Part shown: positions 1-11,171 of the stretch, in pieces | How positions within the stretch are numbered: the first letter of the stretch is position 1 | Layout: the number at the start of each line of letters is the position of its first letter | From: Paragyromitra xinjiangensis | Taxonomy: Eukaryota; Ascomycota; Pezizomycetes; Pezizales; Discinaceae | Length of the DNA stretch: 64,000 bases | Direction: 5' to 3' | Assembly (NCBI GenBank): GCA_038503065.1 | Contig: JBCAMK010000012.1 | Location: 868,001 to 932,000, forward strand | Translations under genes and position numbers: made by a program | Notes under the pieces: model-generated | Told to the model about the DNA's origin: nothing | Database searches by the model: none | The model's input: only the letters and a program-made list of their open reading frames with translations

Positions 1-1510
1 AAGTCTAGCTTCAGTGAGTTTGAGGCAACCAGAAAAGTTACCACGATGCTGTTCGTCACAGTTCTTGCAACGGATGATGGTGTGGAGGCAAGGAGCTCCC
101 TTGATGGTGCAAGAGGAGGTTGCGCAGGAGTGGGAGGATGCTGTATGAGGCCCGGCACAGATGTTGCAGTAAGGCGTTTTGCTGGTACAGCGTTGTTGTG
201 GATGGCCAAAGGCCAGACAGGTAGTGCATTGGGTATCTGGTCCGAAGCGAAGGTATTTGGTGACTTTATGGCGAAGTCCAAAGAGTGAGAGCCCTCTCTC
301 AAGGGCAGTGGTGGCAGGTTGTTTCCCCACAATGGTCAAGACCATGGAGGAGGCCTGCTTTCCCTCTCTGCTCAGGCCTGGTGAGCCAGCGAGGGTCGCG
401 AAGTAGGGTGGTGCCTGGGTTGAACTGCTCAACCTCAGATCTGATCTGCTGGAATCCCTCTTCGCCAGAGGGGATGGAGGTGGGGACATTGTGCACAACA
501 ACTTGGGTAAGGATGGCTTCCTTTTCCATGCTGGTGGCATTGGGGATGGTGTTGCGAACTACTTCTTCAAGCTTTTGTCTCTGCTTGAGAAGGGAGTCGG
601 AGGTGGTGGAAGTGACAGCAATGAGCTGCACATGGTGTGCTGGTGTGAATCGCACCTCTGCAATCAATGGCTTGTCTAGGGCAGCATTGACTGCATTGCG
701 AATGAGGAGTGGGGTGATATCATCAGGAATGGGTAGACCATTCCTGGTGATGATTAGGGTACGGTCGCGTTTTGGGGGGTTTGCTGGTGGTTTGGTAGGC
801 TTGGAGGCCTTGCTGGCGGGTCTGGGAGCCTTTTTAGAGGCAACCTGAGCCCAGGAGTTGGTGGCTGGCGGGGGAGCAGCTGCTGGAGGTAGGGGGAGGT
901 TGGCAGAGGTCAGAATGGTTGTGAGGGTCCGTTTCTGTTCCAAGTCTGCAACCTTGGAGGTGAGGGTAGCCACCTTTTCCACTAGAGCTGGGTCATTGTG
1001 GAAGGTAGGGGCTGGTGGTGGTGTGAGGATAGCTTTTTCAAGCTGCTTGACGCGTTTGGTGAGTGCCTTGATGAGCCTGTTCTGCTCATCCATCACTGCG
1101 AAGAGGGAGGGGTTGTAGTTCTCCCCAGTACCAATGGCACCAAGGCGATCTAGGTTGCTGTTGCTGTCATCCATCTGGATGACTGGAGGTAGGGTGGTGG
1201 AAAAGGTGAGGGGTCCCTCTGTGTCCGTCATGTCAGAGTCAGACTCTTCCAGGAGGACAGAGCCACTGTCTGTAGGCTCTGTGGCGGGCAGGGAGGCATA
1301 GTGAGGTAGGGGGACTGCTGGGCGAAGTGGCAGGGCTTGAGTAGGTGTTTGCTCAGGGTCTCCATGGAGCAATGGCGAAAATCGGGTGTTTGGGGGTGTT
1401 GTAGGGGCGCCAAATGGCGTTTGGAGCGAGTTTTGAGGTGAACTAGTCACAGAAGAGGGAGACCTGAAGCCTCTGCCTCTCCCTCTGCCTCTAGACGAAG
1501 AGGAAGACAT
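1..1510 (-). pseudogene. LINE A ORF1 (Gag-like zinc-knuckle protein), frameshifted and partial
   Basis: ORF1 proteins of this LINE type bind their own RNA and form the ribonucleoprotein. The start is an ATG at 1510. It is followed by an Arg/Gly and Ser/Pro-rich N-terminus, a coiled-coil-like stretch and an Ala/Pro-rich linker. The frame stops at 299-301. From about position 363 the family-like sequence continues in a different frame down to position 1, including CCHC knuckles (CTTCLAFGHPQQRC, then CKNCDEQHRGNFSGC). The switch falls at a short A run in the codons for RGK, so a single-base insertion explains it. Either this copy is a pseudogene or the base is a sequencing error. The C-terminus lies outside the window. 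Confidence 0.8.
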
Positions 1511-1596
1511 GGAGGAGGGTCCTGAACCGACAGGAGGAGGTGGGGGGGTGGTTGCTGTGCCCTGGGGGGGAGGGCTGGCGGTTGGGAATGGGAAAT

Positions 1597-1906
1597 CGAT
1601 CAGAACTTCTGCAGTTCTGGTCGGATCCGAACGAACGAGAGGGCGATCGAACGGGCGCGCTGAGGCGGTTCCAAAAAGCCCGGGGTCGAGCTAATCGGAC
1701 GAAAACTGGTGGAGTTATGAGAAAATGCAGAATCTCAAGATTTGGTGAGGTTTTTGGAAGTGAGGGGTAAATAGGCGAATTCGATAACAACTTTTGCAAA
1801 TCCGGAGCAAACCAGACGTACAATAGCAGGATCGAACGAGGGCAGCGAGGCGAGTCCGAATAATCAAAAAGTAGAGCAATCGGAGTAAAACTGGTGGAGT
1901 TGTGAC
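1597..1906 (-). repeat. two leader repeats of LINE A, about 185 bp apart
   Basis: Two diverged copies of a unit of about 125 bp start near 1597 and 1782. Each contains a GATCGAAC element followed by a closing block with ACTGGTGGAGTT (about 1694-1721 and 1880-1906). A related block, TCGGACAAGAACTGGTTGAC, occurs in the leader of LINE D near 13061. Repeated leader units in LINEs are often promoter modules; that role is inference here. Confidence 0.6.
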
Positions 1907-2925
1907 CAAAAAGTCACTTTGGCGTTGTTGTTGTCGGTTCTCGGTAATCTGAGTGTGTGATTTATGGTGTTTATTTTCCTTTTGAGTTTGGAAAGTTCGT
2001 TAGTCCACCAACCTTTAGAGTGTTGGCTGGGCTTTGATAGTGGTATGGCTGTGATTGTGGCGAGTTGTATGAGGGATGTGAGCTGTTCGCATTCTTTTGT
2101 GGTTTCGCTGGCGTTGGTGGGTTGGGATTTGTTAAGTGCTGACTGTTGTATTATGGTGTGGAATAAGGTCCAGTTTGCTTTGCTGAGATTACGTTTGGGT
2201 GTGGCTGTGGGTTTTGGTGGAAGAAATATTGTTGTTGTGATTAGGGTGTGGTCAGAATTGTCCCTGAGGTTCTGATCAGATTGCCACGTTATGAGATATT
2301 GTTGTATGTTTCTGAAGAGGGTGAGGTCGATGATGGAATTTTTGTTGCCATTTCTAGGGAAATGTGTGAAGGTTCCTGGGTGGTTGATGAGTTGGTAGTT
2401 GTGGTCTTCGAGCCAGTCAACGAGCTGGTTGGCCGTTGGTCTGGTGTTGTTGATGGAGGAGGTGTGATGATCAGTTTCAGAGCCGTACCACCATGTGTGG
2501 TGTAGGTTGGTGTCTGCTAGTATCATGTGCATGGGGAGGAAGTTGTGCATGTTGAGGTAGGTGTGTGTTGTCGGTGTGTGGTTGGCGTAGATGTTGGAGA
2601 TTTCGATCTCACCTATCGCTGTGGTTATGATGATTGAAATGGCGTTGTTGAAATAGGAGCTTGAAATGCGCGGGTTTAGATTCATGTTTGCGTTTATGTA
2701 GGTGACGCATTTGGGGTTTTGGTTGGTTGGTGAAAAGCGGTGAAAGTTTGGGATGTTAGGTGGTAGGCCTTGGGTTTCTGACCATGGGTCCTGTAGTGCG
2801 AGTATGGCGAGTTGAGTGTTTGTGTTTGCATGATGGAGTACTGAGAGAGTGGAGGCCTTTCCTTTAGCGCAATTCAGTTGTTGCACTTGGGCTATGCCTG
2901 TGATGTGTGTTGTGTGCTTAATCAT
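1864..2925 (-). pseudogene. LINE B ORF2 fragment: AP-like endonuclease domain
   Basis: This is the N-terminal endonuclease domain of a LINE ORF2 protein, which nicks target DNA for target-primed reverse transcription. Family motifs are visible: VQQLNCAKGKAST at the N-terminus, ALQDPWSE, a degenerate ADTNLHHTWWYG in place of GDFN..., IDLTLF and NSDHTLI. The ATG at 2925 overlaps the ORF1 stop (AATGATTAA), which supports it over an earlier in-frame start at 2958. Real family sequence ends near 1910. The last 15 or so codons to 1864 come from LINE A's leader. The reverse transcriptase and RNase H domains are absent. The catalytic QEP motif reads QDP and the GDFN motif has lost its Gly and Phe, so the enzyme was probably already decayed. 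Confidence 0.75.
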
Positions 2926-5030
2926 TATGGTTGTTGAATTTATTTGCGCGTTGAGCAAGGTAAAGTGCTCTGGTTTTCATTTTTTCGGGGCAGTCGATGG
3001 CGGTGTGTTGATTGGTGTTGCAGCATGCGCATCTAAGGGGCATGTGCGTGCATCTGGCGCCTCCTTTGCAGGTGATTTGATCGCATCTGTGGTCTTTGGT
3101 ATGGTGAGTGAGTGCGCAGATGGCGCAGGCGACTTCTTGTTTGCATGTGGCGTCATGGTGTCCTAGTTTTTGACAGTTGCGACATTGGGTGGTTGGATTT
3201 ATGGGGTGGTATTCGCGAATTTTGCATGTGGCGTTTAGGATGTTGAGGTAGGTGAAGCCCAGGGATTTGAGGGTGTGTCTGGCTGGTAGAGCGATGACGA
3301 TGGAAGAGGCTTTCTTGCCGACTCGCTTTTCTTCCGTGGAAAGCCATCTTGGGGCTTGGGCTAGTTGTACGTCGGGAATGGCGGCTTGAAGGGCGTTGGT
3401 GATGGTGGTGGGTGTAACAGGTTCGAGGTTGAAGTTGAGGGGGACGGCGTCGATGATGAATTTAGACCATCTGCTGTTGACTCTGATGTTGGTGATTGGA
3501 ATTTTGAGAAGGTTGCATGCTGAGGTGATTTCATGTTCAAATTGTTCGATGAATTTGTCAGCGGCTTCATTTGGTTTGGTGGTGAGGATAAGGTTGTCAT
3601 TGTTGGTTTTTCGGACTGCCAGGATGCATGTATTGACGGATCCTAATCGGTTGTTGATGGCGTTCAGTATGGAATCTGGGGTAGCTGAGGTGGGTAGGGG
3701 TTCTGTGAGTTCGATGATGATTTCCCTTTTGTCGGTGGTGAACTCAGGTTTGTATAGTGGCTGGATTTTGGGGGTCTTTTTGTTGGTGACGGTTGTGAAG
3801 TTGGCTTCGCCAGGTGCAGTTGTGATTTTGCTGGCGTAGGATTCTTGCGTTTTGGCGGGGTTAATGGGTAATTTGGTGGTGTTTGTGGTGGAGGGTTTAT
3901 TGTTTGTGGTGGAAGGGGTGATTTGAGCGTTTTGGTTGGTTTGGATATGGAGGAGTCTGGCGTCTAAGGAGTGGACTGTGTTTTGGAGAGAAATGTTTTG
4001 TGCCTTAATTTCGGCGAGTTTTGAAGTGGTGTTCATGTTTTGGATGTTGTTAAATTTGATCTGGGCTTGGAGGCTGTCCATTTGTCTTTCAAATTCATCT
4101 TTCATGGTGTTGAATTGGGTTTGGATGAACCAGGCAAGGTAATTGGTGGAGGTGGCATTGGTCATGTTCGCCATGTCTTCAGCAGGAATTTGAGTGAAGT
4201 TGAGGTTAGAGTTATATTCTTGGCCTCCGACGCTTTCATCGTCATCGTGTTCGCTGGAGGAGCTGCTGTGGTTGGAGGTGGGTTTGTCTTCCATTGGGAG
4301 ATCGGTGGGATCAAAGGTGGAGAGGGCGGTGCTGCCTTCAGGTGCAGACATGTTGGAGATGCGGGTGAGGTGGGGAGAGAGGTGGCTGGAGGTGCGTTTG
4401 CGCCCAGCGAGAGGTGTGGGTGTGATGGGTGCCCAAACAAGTCGGACGGGAGTTGCAGGTGGTGATGGCGATACTCTAGGAGGAGTATTGGGAGCCAAGT
4501 TGATGGGGGAGCGATGGGAGTGATGAGTTCCCAGAAGCGAGGTGGGGTGTGGTGATACACGAGGCCAAAGGGATGAAGACTTTTGGTTTCGTGAGGTTCT
4601 GGGAGAGGTAGTTTGTGGTGTTGAGTTTGCGGTCGGAGGTGATGGAGGAGAAGTGGAAGCGAGGTGGGCGGTCGCTTGTTATATACTGCCTCTAGTATGT
4701 GGAGTAGAATAGGGCCCCGGACTGATGGGACAGTAGGAATCAAAAGAGAAATTCGGGCGAAACAACTGGCGTTGGCGAAGTAGCGGACCAAACAAGTCGG
4801 ACGGGAGTTGCAGGTGGTGATGGCGATACTCTGGGAGGAGTATTGGGAGCCAGGTTGATGGGGGAGCGATGGGAGTGATGAGTTCCCAGAAGCGAGGTGG
4901 GGTGTGGTGATACACGAGGCCAAAGGGATGAAGACTTTTGGTTTCGTGAGGTTCTGGGAGAGGTAGTTTGTGGTGTTGAGTTTGCGGTCGGAGGTGATGG
5001 AGGAGAAGTGGAAGCGAGGTGGGCGGTCGC
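1910..5030 (-). mobile_element. LINE B, 3'-interrupted copy
   Basis: This Tad1-like LINE on the minus strand has a leader, a full-length ORF1 (2918-4498) and only the endonuclease part of ORF2. Its ORF2 is cut by LINE A. Its leader contains a direct duplication. The codons and lower GC content differ clearly from LINEs A and D, and the protein is distantly related to E1/E2, so it is a separate family. Confidence 0.75.
2918..4498 (-). CDS. LINE B ORF1 (Gag-like zinc-knuckle protein), about 526 aa
   Basis: This is an RNA-binding ORF1 protein. The order is a Pro/Ser-rich N-terminus with the family signature NTPPRVSPSPPATPVRLV, a coiled-coil-like middle, a folded RNA-recognition-like region, then three zinc knuckles (CRNCQKLGHHDATC, CAICALTHHTKDHRC, CACCNTNQHTAIDC). 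No ATG precedes the conserved N-terminus. The open frame begins with TTG at 4498, with A at -3 and G at +4, at the place where sister families carry CTG. See the finding on non-AUG starts. The frame is uninterrupted. Confidence 0.8.
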   Translation of the reverse strand: MAPNTPPRVSPSPPATPVRLVWAPITPTPLAGRKRTSSHLSPHLTRISNMSAPEGSTALSTFDPTDLPMEDKPTSNHSSSSSEHDDDESVGGQEYNSNLNFTQIPAEDMANMTNATSTNYLAWFIQTQFNTMKDEFERQMDSLQAQIKFNNIQNMNTTSKLAEIKAQNISLQNTVHSLDARLLHIQTNQNAQITPSTTNNKPSTTNTTKLPINPAKTQESYASKITTAPGEANFTTVTNKKTPKIQPLYKPEFTTDKREIIIELTEPLPTSATPDSILNAINNRLGSVNTCILAVRKTNNDNLILTTKPNEAADKFIEQFEHEITSACNLLKIPITNIRVNSRWSKFIIDAVPLNFNLEPVTPTTITNALQAAIPDVQLAQAPRWLSTEEKRVGKKASSIVIALPARHTLKSLGFTYLNILNATCKIREYHPINPTTQCRNCQKLGHHDATCKQEVACAICALTHHTKDHRCDQITCKGGARCTHMPLRCACCNTNQHTAIDCPEKMKTRALYLAQRANKFNNHND

Positions 5031-5070
5031 TTGTTATATACTGCCTCTAGCATGTGTAGTAGAATAGGGC
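4435..5070 (-). repeat. direct duplication of about 280 bp, period 356 bp
   Basis: Positions 4435-4712 recur almost unchanged at 4791-5070. I see only a few substitutions and a 2 bp gap near the ends. The first copy includes the LINE B ORF1 start. The second is followed by the decayed LTR. Both copies also share about 20 further bases (GGACTGATGGGACAGTAGGA) that look like LTR sequence, so the duplication spans the LINE/LTR junction. Confidence 0.85.
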
Positions 5071-5725
5071 CGGACTGATGGGACAGTAGGAGCCTGCATC
5101 GGTGGGGTTGCTCCCACATGCAGAGAGCTACCGCGTCCCACTGATCTGGTTGATACAGAGGAACCGCATGTGCGTCGGTTGACGAGCTGACGGCACATAG
5201 ACGGCTGCATCTACCACTCCGAGGAAGTGATAGAGTTCTGAATCAACCTGTGCTGTATGCATCAGCGGAAGCTGATAGGCAAACGCACTGGCAGCGCTAT
5301 CTACAGGTAATAAACATGCGGATTAGACTGAACTGCGCCATGCATGTAGGACTGCAGTGTGCAGGACTATGCCAGTGGTTCATAGAGTCTAGAGTGGTCA
5401 GATTGCTAATGGAGGTGCGGCAGCTCTTGGAGCATAGCCCCCGGAAGTACGGAAGGTCTTCCGGAGTAGAACACCAGTCCATTTGGCAATGGGACTCCGG
5501 GTCAAACCCAGTCACCCACTAGAGCACGGCAGAGCGAGGACTGCGGAACGCAGGTGTTAAATACATCGCGAATGCTCCACCCTGCTGCTCTATTCTTCAA
5601 GCGATAGTTGAGCCCTTAAGATTCTTGAGTAGTTTGCACGAAAGAATCGGATTCTGAACTTGATCTATATCCATTTCGCAACGGCCGTACACCTAGCCTA
5701 CCTACCTAGGCCTACCCCCGTTACA
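5031..5725 (+). mobile_element. decayed solo Gypsy LTR
   Basis: This segment aligns loosely along its length with the LTR at 27609-34366. Both share a start region with GTAGAATAG, a central GCCATGCATGTAG, then CTTAAGATT.TTGAGTA, CAACGGCCGT and CCTACCTAG, and they end in CCCCCGTTACA. The length of about 695 bp agrees with about 730 bp for the other copy. No internal domain remains. It ends exactly where LINE C sequence resumes (5726). There is no gene in this stretch. Confidence 0.65.
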
Positions 5726-6745
5726 GATGGGGCTCAGCGCAGATGGCACAGGCGGTGGTGTTGGGACAGGTCTGCTGATGGTGACCGTATTGCTGACAGT
5801 TACGACATTGTGTGGTGGGGGAAATAGAAAAATATTCCTGGACGCGGCAGGATTTGTTGAACATGGGAATGTAGGTCAGCCCAAGGGTTGCCATGGTGTA
5901 TTTTTTGGGAAGGGCGATAACAATGGCTGAAGCTGCTTTCCCCGCTCTCTGGGCTTCAGTTGTAAGCCAGCGTGGGATTTGGGCAAGAGTGAGGGAGGGA
6001 GCAGCAGTGGCAATAGCCTCCTGTGCCTCTTTCATGGTGGTGGTTGTGGGAACGCCGTGGATGATGAACTTGGACCATCTAGAGTTGGGCCGCACATCAG
6101 AAATGGGGAGGTGAAGGAGGTTGCAGGCATCCTCAATCTCTCTTTGATAGAGAGAGCAGACCTGTTCGCCGGATTCTGTGGGACGGGTGAGAAGGACAAA
6201 ATTGTATCTCTCTGTTTTGGTGCACATGAGGATGAAGGAGTTGCGAGGGGCGAGAGTGATGTTGACGGCCTTTAGGAGGGCATCACTGGTGATTTCATGA
6301 GAGGAGGTGGAGGTTTCTACAATGATCTCGCGATTGATCTTTGTGTACTCGGGGTTGTAGAGGGGGGTGACCTTAGGCTTCTTGGTCTTGTTTGTGTTGA
6401 CGGGAGCAGCGGCAGCTTGCGCATATGTGGTGGGTTTTGGGCCAGGGGCCTCTGGGGAGGCGGGGGCTGGGTGCTGTACAAGAGGGGTGTTGGGTTTGGT
6501 AGAGATATCTCTAACCAGGGAAGAGAGGGCATTGTTGGCTCTAGAGAGCTCGTTGATGCGGGAGGTGAGGGTAAGAATGTCGGATGCTTGGTGATCCAGT
6601 CTGTTGATGAGTGCTTGCTGGTTGAGTTGCATTTGCTCCATTAAGGCTGCAAAGCTGTTCTGGATGGTCCAGAGCATGTATTGCTGGACGTCTTTGCCAT
6701 CCTCCTCTGCTGGGACTTCGGGAGCGTAGTCTTGTTCAGGGGAGA
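5726..6745 (-). pseudogene. LINE C ORF1, C-terminal piece
   Basis: This continues the ORF1 whose beginning lies at 13316-13636. It holds the middle coiled-coil region, the RNA-binding core and the first zinc knuckle (CRNCQQYGHHQQTC), and breaks off inside the second (CAICAEPH) at the LTR end. The protein is nearly identical to the same region of F. The reading frame has no internal stop, so it was intact before the LTR junction and the LINE D insertion. Confidence 0.85.
6732..6745. repeat. 14 bp target-site duplication of LINE D (left copy)
   Basis: TTGTTCAGGGGAGA occurs here and again at 13316-13329, flanking LINE D. Removing D and one copy restores a continuous LINE C ORF1, as judged by comparison with F. 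This fixes D's boundaries to the base. Confidence 0.93.
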
Positions 6746-7167
6746 TTTATTTATTTATTGCTCATATTGCATAAATCCAAAACGGATATGGCATACAGTG
6801 AAAGGAAACCCCATGACCGCACAATAACTAACAAAGGAAAATCCTCCGCGAACATGAACCAACTAATTAGTAGATATCCACATCAGATATCCCTTTGCGA
6901 AAAACAGAAGAAACATAAATCAAAACAAAATGACAAAAGGAAAATAACAAAAGAGGAAATAACAATTTTTATCTCAAAGTTCTACTGAACAGTAGAAACG
7001 AACGGAATATCAATCGACAGGGTAAAATCATCGGGAAATACTCAAACAGTTTTTATAATCAGAAATCCTCCACACGGTCATATTCCATCTCACCCCACTT
7101 TCATGGTATTCATCAGTTTTCTATCGTCCTTCACCATCACATGCTTTGGGCCTATAGCCCGTTCTTA

Positions 7168-10100
7168 CTAGCTGTTCTCTCTTTCTCCTTCGCTCTCTTC
7201 CTCTTCGTCGTTGTAGAGGTATATTCCTTGGTGGGAGTACCTGTTGTCTTCTTGCCGTTCCAGGGTCCAATTTCTGGTAGCGATTTGGGTTGGTGTGAGG
7301 AATGTTTCAATGGTGGCAGCCAGGCCAGCATTGGTATGCATTGCAGTTCTCCATGTGAGTGGCATTGGTTTAAGGGCTGATTTGAGTGCTTTGCGATGGG
7401 TAGGAAGTTGTTCCTGGCCACACTCTAGCAGTAGGTGTTGAGGTGTTTGGTTATCGAAGCCACATTTGCATTTGGTGTCTTCAATGTTGTTGGTAGGGAT
7501 TCTGGCGAGGTAGGATTTGGTGTATCCATGTCCGGTTCTCATTTGAGTGATGGTGGAGGCTGTTCTTCTGGGGATGTTTCCCCTCAGCGAGGCACTTGGT
7601 TTCAGTGCTGGTTGTCCATAGTAGCTGCGGCCTTTCTTTGCCTGCTTCCATTTGGCTTTCCATGTCATCAGGGAGTGTTCCTTGATGTTTCTCTTGAGGA
7701 ATGTGATGGAGGTGAGGACATCTGATTCTATCCTGGTTCCTTGGGCTCCTATCTTGGCGAGCTTATCAGCTAGCTCGTTGCCGGCAACGTTGACATGTCC
7801 TGGTACCCAATAAACATGGGTTTTGATGCCACTGTCTTCGAGTTGAAGCAAGTTGTTGCGGGCTTCAATGACCAGGTATTGGCCTGGCTTAGGGAGGGGT
7901 GTAGTCATACGTTGTACTGCTGCTTGGTTGTCACAGTAGATGTAGACATCGTTTGTCAGGTGAAGTGATTGCTGTACTTGTAGGATTGCATGCTTAGTGG
8001 CTTTTGCAATACCATAAAGTTCTGCGTCGAAGACTTCATTTTCTTTGCCGAGGTGGTAGGATTTGTTGACCACAGCGTGACCTCTGCGGAAACCAGCAAC
8101 TCCAGCTCCTGTTTTGCCTTCCAGGAGGGAGCCATCAGTGTAGAATACTAGGCGATCAGTCCTAGTACTGTCTCCAGCTGTGTGGTTCCGATGGTTTTCT
8201 GCTGCTGCGTCTTTGTCTGCAGGGTCAATGTAGATGTCTATGGTGTTTTGGTGCCATGGTGGACATGCCAGATTGTCTACGCATTCAATCTCTGATTGTG
8301 GCTGGACCCATTTGTTGGTAGATGCCAGTATCCTATGTAGTGTTGTTTCGTATTTGGGGGAGGTGATGGTTTGGTGCCATGGAGTGTTGTTGGAGCTATC
8401 TGGGTTGTCGTTTTCCTGGGTTGAAGGCCGGGAGTCAGGGCAGAGGGAGGTGATGGGATGGGTGTTGGGTAGGGAAAGGACTCGGAGTGCATATTTCCTT
8501 TGCAACTCGTCCAATCTGATTGGGGTAGGGAGAAGTCCTGTCTCTGCTTCCAGGGCATGGACAGGTGAGGTTCTGAAGGCTCCAGCAATCTTGCGCATTG
8601 CTTGATTTTGGACTTTCTGGATGGTGTTGCTGAGTCCAATCTGCCCGTTCCACCATACTTCAGCTCCGAAGTCACTGATGGTGGCTACACAGGTTTGGTA
8701 GAGTTGGCGGAGTGCTTTGTAACTCAGTCCTTTTTCTGTGCTTGCGAGACGGGAGATAGCCATGAAGGCTCGAGGTGCGGAGGCAGCTTTGGTCTTCACA
8801 TGATGCTTGCATGTGAGTTTGCGGTCAAACCAGACACCCAGCCATCGCTGGACATCTGCAGCCTCAATCACGTTGCCATCAGGCATTGTAACTTTGGCTT
8901 CATCAGAGGTGTCAGTTGTTCGTCTGGAGTGGAAGTGAGTGAGTTCTGTCTTTGGATTGTCAAAGTACAAGGCATTTTTCTCACCCCATTCGGAGGAGGT
9001 GAGTGCCATTGCTTCCAGTGTTCGAGAGTTTTCTGCTTCAGACTTTCCTGTAACCAGAAGGCCGACATCATCAACATAGCTGGGGCAGGTGGAATCAGGA
9101 TATTTTTCTTCTAGCTCGTTGAACAACGGAGCCAGGTAGAGGAGCAAGAGGATAGGGAGGTGGGGGATCCTTGTGGGATGCCAGTTTGAATGGGTGCCAT
9201 GGATTCAATTTCACCGTCAAATGCCATGCAGGCTGTTCGATTGCTGAGGAAGGAGTCCACCCATCGGCAGATGGGAAGTGGGAGGTCCAGTTCTATCATG
9301 GTCTTGATCAGTCGTCGTTTGAATACAAAATCATATGCACCTTTCACGTCCATACAAAGTGCAGAGAGTGTTAGGCCTTTCTTTTTGGCTGCATCGGCAA
9401 GCGTGCTGATAAGCATGCAAGCATCCACAGCTGATCTTTTTGGTCGACCTCCAATTTGCCATCTATGGAGAAGGTGATATCTTTCTGCCATAAATGCTAA
9501 TCGGGTTGCTATGATCTTTTCTGAGACTTTGCCAAGGCAGTTGAGGAGTGATACTGGTCTGTAGGCTTTTGCTATCGTATAGTCAGGTTTATTGGCCTTT
9601 CTGATGATTGCAATTGTAGCTTCGCGCCATATGGTTGGGTGGTATCCTGCTTTCATGGTGGCTTTGTAGAAGGAATTGAACTGCGTTGGGTCGACTTGGT
9701 ATGCTTTTTGAATGCATAGGAAGCCAATTCCATCAGGTCCAGGGGCTTTCTTTGGTGCTGAGGTCATGATTGCTTTCCGAATCTCATCGTTGGTGAGGTC
9801 TTTCCATGGGATCTTGTGTTTTCCTGCTGGAACAGGTTCATCAAGTTCCACTGAGGGAGGGGGAGGGAATAGAGTTGCTCGGAAGAGATTTGCTTTCTCT
9901 TCAAAGGTTTTGGACTCTTGGAGGGTGGTGGGATTGTGTAGGGTGGGGGTGCGTTCATATCTGCGAGGCTTGGTGTACCTCATTGCTGTGAAGACATCTT
10001 TTCTGTGAGCTTCTTCTAGGAATGTATTCCAGTGTTCACTTTTTGCTGTTCTGATTCGTCTGAAGTAGGATGTTCGCAGGTTTTTGAATCTTCGCCACAT

Positions 10101-11171
10101 GGCTGGAGTCTGATCTGTTCTCCAGTCCCTTAGGGCTGTCTTCATATGTCTGCGTCCTTCTTTGATGTCTTCATTCCACCAAGGTTTGGCGAAGGGCGAT
10201 GGTTTTCGTTTGGGCACATGGATGTTAGCAGCTGCTATGATTGAATCTCGTAGGTGTTGAGCTGCCTCGTCTAGGTTTGAATGGGTTGGGTGGGAGTGTA
10301 GGAACTCCCAGGTGTCTTTAGTAGTGATGGAGGAAAGGGTGAAAGTTTGTTGGAAGTCGTCCCAGTCCGCCTTGGCCCAATTAAATTGTTCCGTTGATGG
10401 TGGGGGGGCACATTCCAAAGAGTCGGAAGCAATTTCAAACTGAACCACTTCATGGTCGGATCCTGTTGCAAGGTCTTCCATGACTGCCCAGTTCATAATC
10501 AAGTCTGTCATCGGTGAGGAGGAGAAGGCAAGATCCAAAACGGATCTGCCAGTGCCTGTTGGGTAGTTGTAGGTATAAATGTCAGGTTCGTTAATGAGGG
10601 TGTAATTGAATTCTTCTAGTATAGCTAGAAGAGCTTCATGTCGTTTTGGTGAACGGACTCGTGAGTCCCAGAGAGGATGGTGGGCATTGAAGTCACCTGC
10701 CATGATACAGCGTTCTGGTAGCTTTAGTCCCACAAGTACACGTTCAACTGTGTATTGGGGGTGGCTGTCAGGAGATTGTTGTGATGCTGCAGGTTGTTCA
10801 TTGTAGATGTTGAGGAGGGTAAAGGAAGGAATGGAGGGGGTTGACAGCTCTATGGCCTGTACATCTTCGTTATTGATGATGTCGGGCCTTGGCTGATATT
10901 TCAGGAAGAGGTTGGATTTTGATATAAAGGTCATGGTTCGAGGGCGGTTAATACAGCTCGGAATCATTCTTGCGAATGACCCATGAGATATTGATGTCCA
11001 GGAGTTTGGTGGTGCGTTAGGGGAAGTATCGGGCATAACAAAGGGTTCTTGAATAATAACTATATCAGCCGTTTTTGAGGCTGAGTCGAGGAGGGATAAC
11101 ATAACATTTTGGTTTCTTCGGCAGTTGTGTTGCATCAGGCGAATCTTGTGTGGGTTTGGTTGCACAATCAT
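7168..11171 (-). pseudogene. LINE D ORF2: endonuclease, reverse transcriptase, RNase H (one frameshift)
   Basis: The ATG at 11171 overlaps the ancestral ORF1 stop (ATGA). Endonuclease motifs: MQHNCRRNQ, IIQEPF, AGDFNAHHPLWDSR, GSDHEVV. Reverse transcriptase motifs: APGPDGIGF, RPVSLLNCLGK, CMDVKGAYD, GIPQGSPTS, SYVDDVGLL. RNase H motifs: FYTDGSLLEG, FDAELYGIAKA, YIYCDNQAAVQ, WVPGHVNVAGNELAD. A C-terminal zinc motif reads CKCGFDNQTPQHLLLEC. The frame breaks at about 9160, between the GIPQGSP and YVDD motifs. There one G is missing from a G run that is intact in sibling H. Apart from that, both halves are open, about 1334 residues in total. The copy cannot make active reverse transcriptase unless the indel is a sequencing error. 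Confidence 0.9.

Larger units (their letters stand above)
1..1910 (-). mobile_element. LINE A, 5' part, cut by window edge
   Basis: This is the 5' portion of a Tad1-like non-LTR retrotransposon on the minus strand: a leader (about 1511-1910) followed by ORF1 (1-1510). ORF2 would lie before position 1. The leader ends inside the ORF2 of LINE B near 1910, where B's protein similarity stops, so A most likely inserted into B. The exact 5' boundary is inferred from where the leader repeats begin and could be off by about 15 bp. Confidence 0.75.

Noticed and set aside
5250..5522. A 90-codon frame in the region between LINEs B and C.
   Set aside because: It falls inside a decayed LTR and has no supporting motif.
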